Of a DNA stretch of 8,656 bases, positions 6,575 through 8,656 are shown in pieces. The notes below the pieces were generated by a model. That model made no database searches. It worked only from the letters and a program-made list of their open reading frames with translations, and had not been told where the DNA came from. Position 1 is the stretch's first letter, and the number at the start of each line of letters is the position of its first letter. Source of the DNA: DASYRM01 sp036004405 (GTDB taxonomy: Bacteria; Acidobacteriota; Vicinamibacteria; Vicinamibacterales; UBA2999); the NCBI GenBank assembly GCA_036004405.1, contig DASYRM010000202.1:1-8656 (forward strand), read 5' to 3'. The position numbers and the translations under genes are program-made.

Positions 6575-6601
6575 AAGACGTATCGACCCGGCGATGCGTT
6601 C
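6575..6601 (-). promoter_or_regulatory. Possible ECF-type promoter for the 39-residue miniprotein
   Basis: On the minus strand, TGAAC (GAAC at 6601-6598) is followed by a 17-base spacer and CGTCTT (6580-6575). This matches the general GAAC-N16/17-CGTC pattern of extracytoplasmic-function sigma factors. The predicted start of transcription falls near 6568, so the leader would be only about 17 bases and would begin at the AGGAG. This is a single match to a loose motif and remains tentative. Confidence 0.25.
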
Positions 6602-6620
6602 ACGTTAGTTCGCAGAAAAT

Positions 6621-6638
6621 CTGGCCGGTCCGGGCCAG
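6621..6638. other. 6-bp hairpin between divergent genes
   Basis: CTGGCC (6621-6626) and GGCCAG (6633-6638) form a perfect stem with a six-base loop. Read on the minus strand the stem is followed by ATTTTCTG, a weak terminator-like tail, but no minus-strand gene lies just upstream of it for that role. On the plus strand it would sit ahead of, or in the leader of, the DUF4097 gene. Confidence 0.25.
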
Positions 6639-6699
6639 CTCGTCCTCTGTAACCTTTCGCCGCTCTCGCAGTAATCCTCTGAAATGCAGGCGAAACCTC

Positions 6700-6706
6700 A
6701 AGGAGG
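6700..6706 (+). promoter_or_regulatory. Strong Shine-Dalgarno of the DUF4097 gene
   Basis: AAGGAGG lies 3 bases before the ATG at 6710 and 6 bases before the next in-frame ATG at 6713. The second spacing is closer to optimal, so translation may really start at 6713, dropping one Met. This is the best ribosome binding site in the window and suggests high expression. Confidence 0.7.
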
Positions 6707-6709
6707 ACG

Positions 6710-7561
6710 ATGATGACGTTCCGAATCGCAGTGGTGGCAGTGCTGGTGCTCGGGAGCGTGGGCCTGTCGGCCCAGGGCCGACGCGGGCCGCGTAACGACC
6801 GGGACTTCGACCGCTTCGGCCTGTCGGCCGACGCCTGGTGCCGCGACGCGGACCGCGGCAACCGCTACGCGACGTCGTGCGACGTTCGCGAAGAGTCGCT
6901 GTCGAGGGTCAGGCTGCTCGACGTGGATCCTGGCGGCAACGGCGGCATCCGTATTCGCGGTACATCCGGCTCGACGACCCGCGTCCGCTTCCGCATCGTC
7001 GGCCACGCGAGGGACGAAGGTGACGCCCGCGATCTCATGAATAGCGTGCGCGTCAGCACCGACGGCGGCCGGATTCGTGCCACCGGACCTCAGTCGCGGG
7101 GCGACGACGAATGGTGGAACGTCGAGGTCGAGATCGAGACGCCACGCGATACGGCCCTGGCGCTTTCGACGAGAAACGGCGGGATCGCGCTCGACGGCGT
7201 GTCGGGCCGCACGCGGTTCGAAACCTCGAACGGTGGCGTCTCGCTCGTAGACGTGTCAGGTGATGTCCAGGGGCGAACCCAGAATGGCGGCGTGAGAGTC
7301 ATCCTCGACGGCAGCCGGTGGGAAGGCGAGGGTCTCAACGTCGAGACGACCAACGGCGGCGTGCACATGGAGCTGCCGGCCGGCTACAACGCCGAGCTGC
7401 ACTCGGAGACGAACAACGGCGGGATCGACATCGACTTCCCGATCACCGTGCGCGGCCGGCTGTCGGACGTGCGCCGGCGTATCGATACGACGATCGGCAC
7501 TGGAGGCGCCCCGCTCCGTATCCGCACCTCGAACGGCGGGGTGCGAATCGTTCGACGCTGA
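6710..7561 (+). CDS. Secreted DUF4097-family beta-solenoid (putative adhesin) protein
   Basis: This 283-residue exported protein has a signal peptide: basic start MMTFR, hydrophobic core (6-19) and a likely cleavage after GLSA (residue 21). The mature part begins with an R/D-rich stretch and two cysteines (C44, C57) that could form a disulfide. Then comes a ladder of NGG(I/V) turns at N77, N156, N174, N192, N215, N236 and N275, each followed by a short beta strand (for example SNGGVSLVDVSG, TNGGVHMELP). Regular 18-23 residue spacing in the centre indicates a right-handed beta-helix, characteristic of DUF4097 / putative auto-transporter adhesin head domains. Function in this family is largely unproven; surface adhesion or envelope-stress roles are suggested. 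The gene stands alone, divergent from the 39-residue gene and convergent with the 93-residue gene (23 bases between stops). A possible weak promoter is TGTAACC near 6648. Confidence 0.82.
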   Translation: MMTFRIAVVAVLVLGSVGLSAQGRRGPRNDRDFDRFGLSADAWCRDADRGNRYATSCDVREESLSRVRLLDVDPGGNGGIRIRGTSGSTTRVRFRIVGHARDEGDARDLMNSVRVSTDGGRIRATGPQSRGDDEWWNVEVEIETPRDTALALSTRNGGIALDGVSGRTRFETSNGGVSLVDVSGDVQGRTQNGGVRVILDGSRWEGEGLNVETTNGGVHMELPAGYNAELHSETNNGGIDIDFPITVRGRLSDVRRRIDTTIGTGGAPLRIRTSNGGVRIVRR

Positions 7562-7584
7562 GTGAGGATGCGCGGGGTCGTCCT

Positions 7585-7866
7585 CTAGGTCGTCTCGTTC
7601 CACACATACAGGAAAGCGCCATCGCTGGCCGTAGCGACGTTGCGCCCGCCTTTCCGAGTCGCACGATTCAACGCCGCACGCACCTTTTCCTTGCTGTGCG
7701 CCAATCCTGCCAATGGAACCTTGAGCGCGACACCCTGCTGGAGCTGATCAAGATCCGAGAGGATCTTGGTCACAATCGCTTTGTGCTTGCCATTGCGGCC
7801 CTGCGGTACATCAGCCTGCGGCATGCCTTTGAAATTCATCGGCACTCTTTTTGTCGAACCGCCCAT
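7585..7866 (-). CDS. Hypothetical basic protein, 93 residues, possibly a small winged-helix
   Basis: I do not recognise this family with certainty. The start at 7866 is well supported by AAGGAG (7880-7875) eight bases upstream; a second Met at residue 10 has no such site. The N-terminal 25 residues are polar and probably disordered (MGGSTKRVPMNFKGMPQADV). Residues 27-45 form a helix (KHKAIVTKILSDLDQLQQG). SKEKVRAALNRATRKGG (58-74) looks like a recognition-type helix, then RNVATASDGAFLYVWN (75-90) would make a beta hairpin. Helix-helix-hairpin with basic residues is the layout of a small winged-helix DNA-binding domain, but this is a reading by eye. Codon use is less G/C-biased than upstream genes (GTTCCATTGGCA-type codons), hinting at a later arrival. 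An inverted repeat lies just upstream, compatible with autoregulation. Confidence 0.7.
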   Translation of the reverse strand: MGGSTKRVPMNFKGMPQADVPQGRNGKHKAIVTKILSDLDQLQQGVALKVPLAGLAHSKEKVRAALNRATRKGGRNVATASDGAFLYVWNETT

Positions 7867-7888
7867 CGCCTACTCTCCTTGCAGGCAA

Positions 7889-7903
7889 ACGTTAAACTAA
7901 CGT
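7889..7903. promoter_or_regulatory. Operator-like inverted repeat upstream of the 93-residue gene
   Basis: ACGTTA-AAC-TAACGT is a perfect 6-bp inverted repeat with a 3-base spacer, beginning 8 bases upstream of the AAGGAG of the minus-strand gene. On that strand a weak -10-like TATACG (7917-7912) and -35-like TTGTGG (7938-7933), 15 bases apart, would place transcription start at about 7905, putting the repeat over the first transcribed bases. The binding protein is unknown. Confidence 0.35.
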
Positions 7904-8056
7904 GACGTAATCGTATAGTTGCCTAACAGATTCCACAAGTATACGCCGGACCCGTTAACTCTCAACTAGAGAACCGACGCTTAAACAAAGGGTTCGCCGC
8001 GTGTTGTCGCGACACGCTCCGAGTCCGTCGGGTACACGGCCCGCCAATCGAGCCCG

Positions 8057-8070
8057 TTAGCTACGGCTAA
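8057..8070 (+). other. Short hairpin with UACG tetraloop
   Basis: TTAGC (8057-8061), TACG (8062-8065), GCTAA (8066-8070) would give a 5-bp RNA stem closed by C-G around UACG, a member of the unusually stable cUNCGg loop class. It lies about 55 bases before the 52-residue gene and could be in its leader. The stem is short, so a chance match is possible. Confidence 0.25.
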
Positions 8071-8123
8071 AGAGGCGACCAAAGAAATGACCCGTATGAC
8101 GTGCGTCCGCGTACTGTGCCTCC

Positions 8124-8282
8124 ATGGCCAAATCGACTGACGCAACGCGGAAGCCCCGAACGCACTTCGAGCAGGTTCCCATCGACATCGCGAAGAAGAT
8201 TGCCGAGCAACACGACTCCAACGACAAGAAGGCTGGAACCGCCCGCGTGGGCGTTGAATCGACCTCTAGAAAGAAGCGCTGA
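8124..8282 (+). CDS. Small basic hypothetical protein, 52 residues
   Basis: The reading is MAKSTDATRKPRTHFEQVPI (1-20), then DIAKKIAEQHDSNDKKAGTA (21-40), then RVGVESTSRKKR (41-52). The core KPRTHFEQVP-DIAKKIAE looks like a conserved block; I recall similar short proteins in other bacteria but cannot name a function. There is one probable amphipathic helix (19-29), and both ends are rich in Lys/Arg and Ser/Thr and probably disordered. No signal peptide or membrane segment is present. Nucleic-acid or protein binding is possible given the charge. No clear Shine-Dalgarno precedes the ATG. The gene lies 49 bases upstream of the kinase-like gene on the same strand and could share its transcript. 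Confidence 0.58.
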   Translation: MAKSTDATRKPRTHFEQVPIDIAKKIAEQHDSNDKKAGTARVGVESTSRKKR

Positions 8283-8331
8283 GCCTCAGAGGGCGCGGGT
8301 TCACTCGGTAGACGCGGACGGCGAGGCGGTT

Positions 8332-8656
8332 ATGCTCCACGAATTCATCACGAGCTATCGTGACCCCATTATCGCGAGAACCAGGGAAAAACTGACCGAT
8401 CGGCCGTGGCCGCTCGTGTCGACGAGTGAACTGGAGCACGGCGTGCCGCTGTTCCTGACCCAGCTCGCCGAAGCGCTCCGGTTGGAGACGACGCCGACAC
8501 CGTTCTCACAGAAGACGATTGGCGCTTCAGCGGCAAAGCATGGACGCGAGTTGCGGACGCTGGGGTTCAACATCTCTCAGGTCGTCCACGATTACGGTGA
8601 TATCTGCCAAGCCATCACTGAGGTCGCCGTCGAACAGCACCTGCCGATCACGACCG
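8332..8656 (+). CDS. Probable sensor histidine kinase, N-terminal part (partial)
   Basis: An open frame of 108 codons from the ATG at 8332 runs off the window. Its first residues are MLHEFITSYRDPIIARTREKL, followed by RPWPLVSTSELEHGVPLFLT (24-43). Next comes HGRELRTLGFNISQVVHDYG (about 70-89) and then DICQAITEVAVEQHLPIT. It is all-helical, soluble and without a signal peptide. This resembles the cytoplasmic N-terminal helical region I associate with stand-alone sensor histidine kinases of Acidobacteria and related soil bacteria, akin to RsbRD-type input domains. The HisKA-like and ATPase parts would lie beyond the window, so kinase identity is inferred, not seen. The conserved-looking HDYGDICQAI block is the strongest clue. 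GAGG at 8323-8326 is a weak ribosome binding site. G/C-rich third positions support coding. Confidence 0.62.
   Translation, partial: MLHEFITSYRDPIIARTREKLTDRPWPLVSTSELEHGVPLFLTQLAEALRLETTPTPFSQKTIGASAAKHGRELRTLGFNISQVVHDYGDICQAITEVAVEQHLPITT

Larger units (their letters stand above)
7867..8123. other. Divergent intergenic region, lower GC
   Basis: This 257-base gap separates the minus-strand 93-residue gene from the plus-strand 52-residue gene. It is visibly richer in A/T than the genes on the left (for example GTTAACTCTCAACTAGAG near 7955). It holds the inverted repeat at 7889-7903, a self-complementary TGTCGCGACA at 8005-8014 set within GCGTGT/ACACGC arms (7999-8004 and 8012-8017), and a small hairpin at 8057-8070. 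I see no tRNA, no convincing open frame and no clear intrinsic terminator. Confidence 0.4.

Noticed and set aside
7564..7585. GAGGA/TCCTC inverted repeat after the DUF4097 stop as a terminator
   Set aside because: The stem is only 5 bp with a 12-base loop and no T-run follows.
7318..7905. Plus-strand open frame of 195 codons spanning the DUF4097 end and the 93-residue gene
   Set aside because: It crosses two better-supported genes, has shadow-like composition, and its 3' half is antisense to a gene with a good ribosome binding site.
6601..7905. Shared 11-base word AACTAACGTGA (minus strand near 6601-6611, plus strand at 7895-7905)
   Set aside because: Shared words of this length are expected many times by chance in a window this size, and the two sites have no matching context.

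Overview
The window is high-GC bacterial chromosome with dense packing and strongly G/C-biased third codon positions. My best guess is a soil or sediment Acidobacteriota of the Vicinamibacteria type. The guess rests on gene style, a DUF4097 protein, an UPF0210/ACT pair, a short GGCGG...CCGCC dispersed repeat and the N-terminus of an Acidobacteria-like sensor kinase. No rRNA or other taxonomic marker is present, so this is inference.

Layout. Positions 1-35 hold the last ten codons of a plus-strand gene. It converges on a minus-strand gene for an unrecognised 124-residue protein (32-406), and the two stop codons share CTAG. Positions 528-4668 are a three-gene, translationally coupled operon for periplasmic O-acetylation of a polysaccharide: an AlgI-type MBOAT membrane acyltransferase and two AlgJ/AlgX-like SGNH proteins, with junctions TGATG and GTGA. 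Positions 4754-6435 encode an ACT-domain protein and its usual partner, an UPF0210/DUF711 (PFL-like) protein. Convergent with it, and sharing TTAG at the stops, is a 39-residue membrane miniprotein on the minus strand (6432-6551). Positions 6710-7561 encode a secreted DUF4097 beta-solenoid protein. It converges on a 93-residue minus-strand protein (7585-7866), which has a good ribosome binding site and an operator-like palindrome upstream. The right end has a 52-residue basic protein (8124-8282) and the first 108 codons of a probable sensor histidine kinase that runs off the window.

How the genes work together. MBOAT/AlgI proteins pass acetyl groups across the inner membrane, and SGNH proteins of the AlgJ/AlgX/PatB type place them on a polysaccharide. 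Both SGNH proteins here keep a DxHW motif and a GDS motif, so both may be catalytic. One looks membrane-anchored and the other has a twin-arginine-like signal. No polymer synthesis or export genes are visible, so the acceptor is unknown.

The most unusual feature is a pair of related palindromic repeats. One lies between the operon and the ACT gene. The other is inside the coding region of the first SGNH protein, in frame. Their 8-bp stems differ at two positions and both differences are compensated, so pairing is preserved. I see no CRISPR array, tRNA, rRNA, transposase or phage gene.
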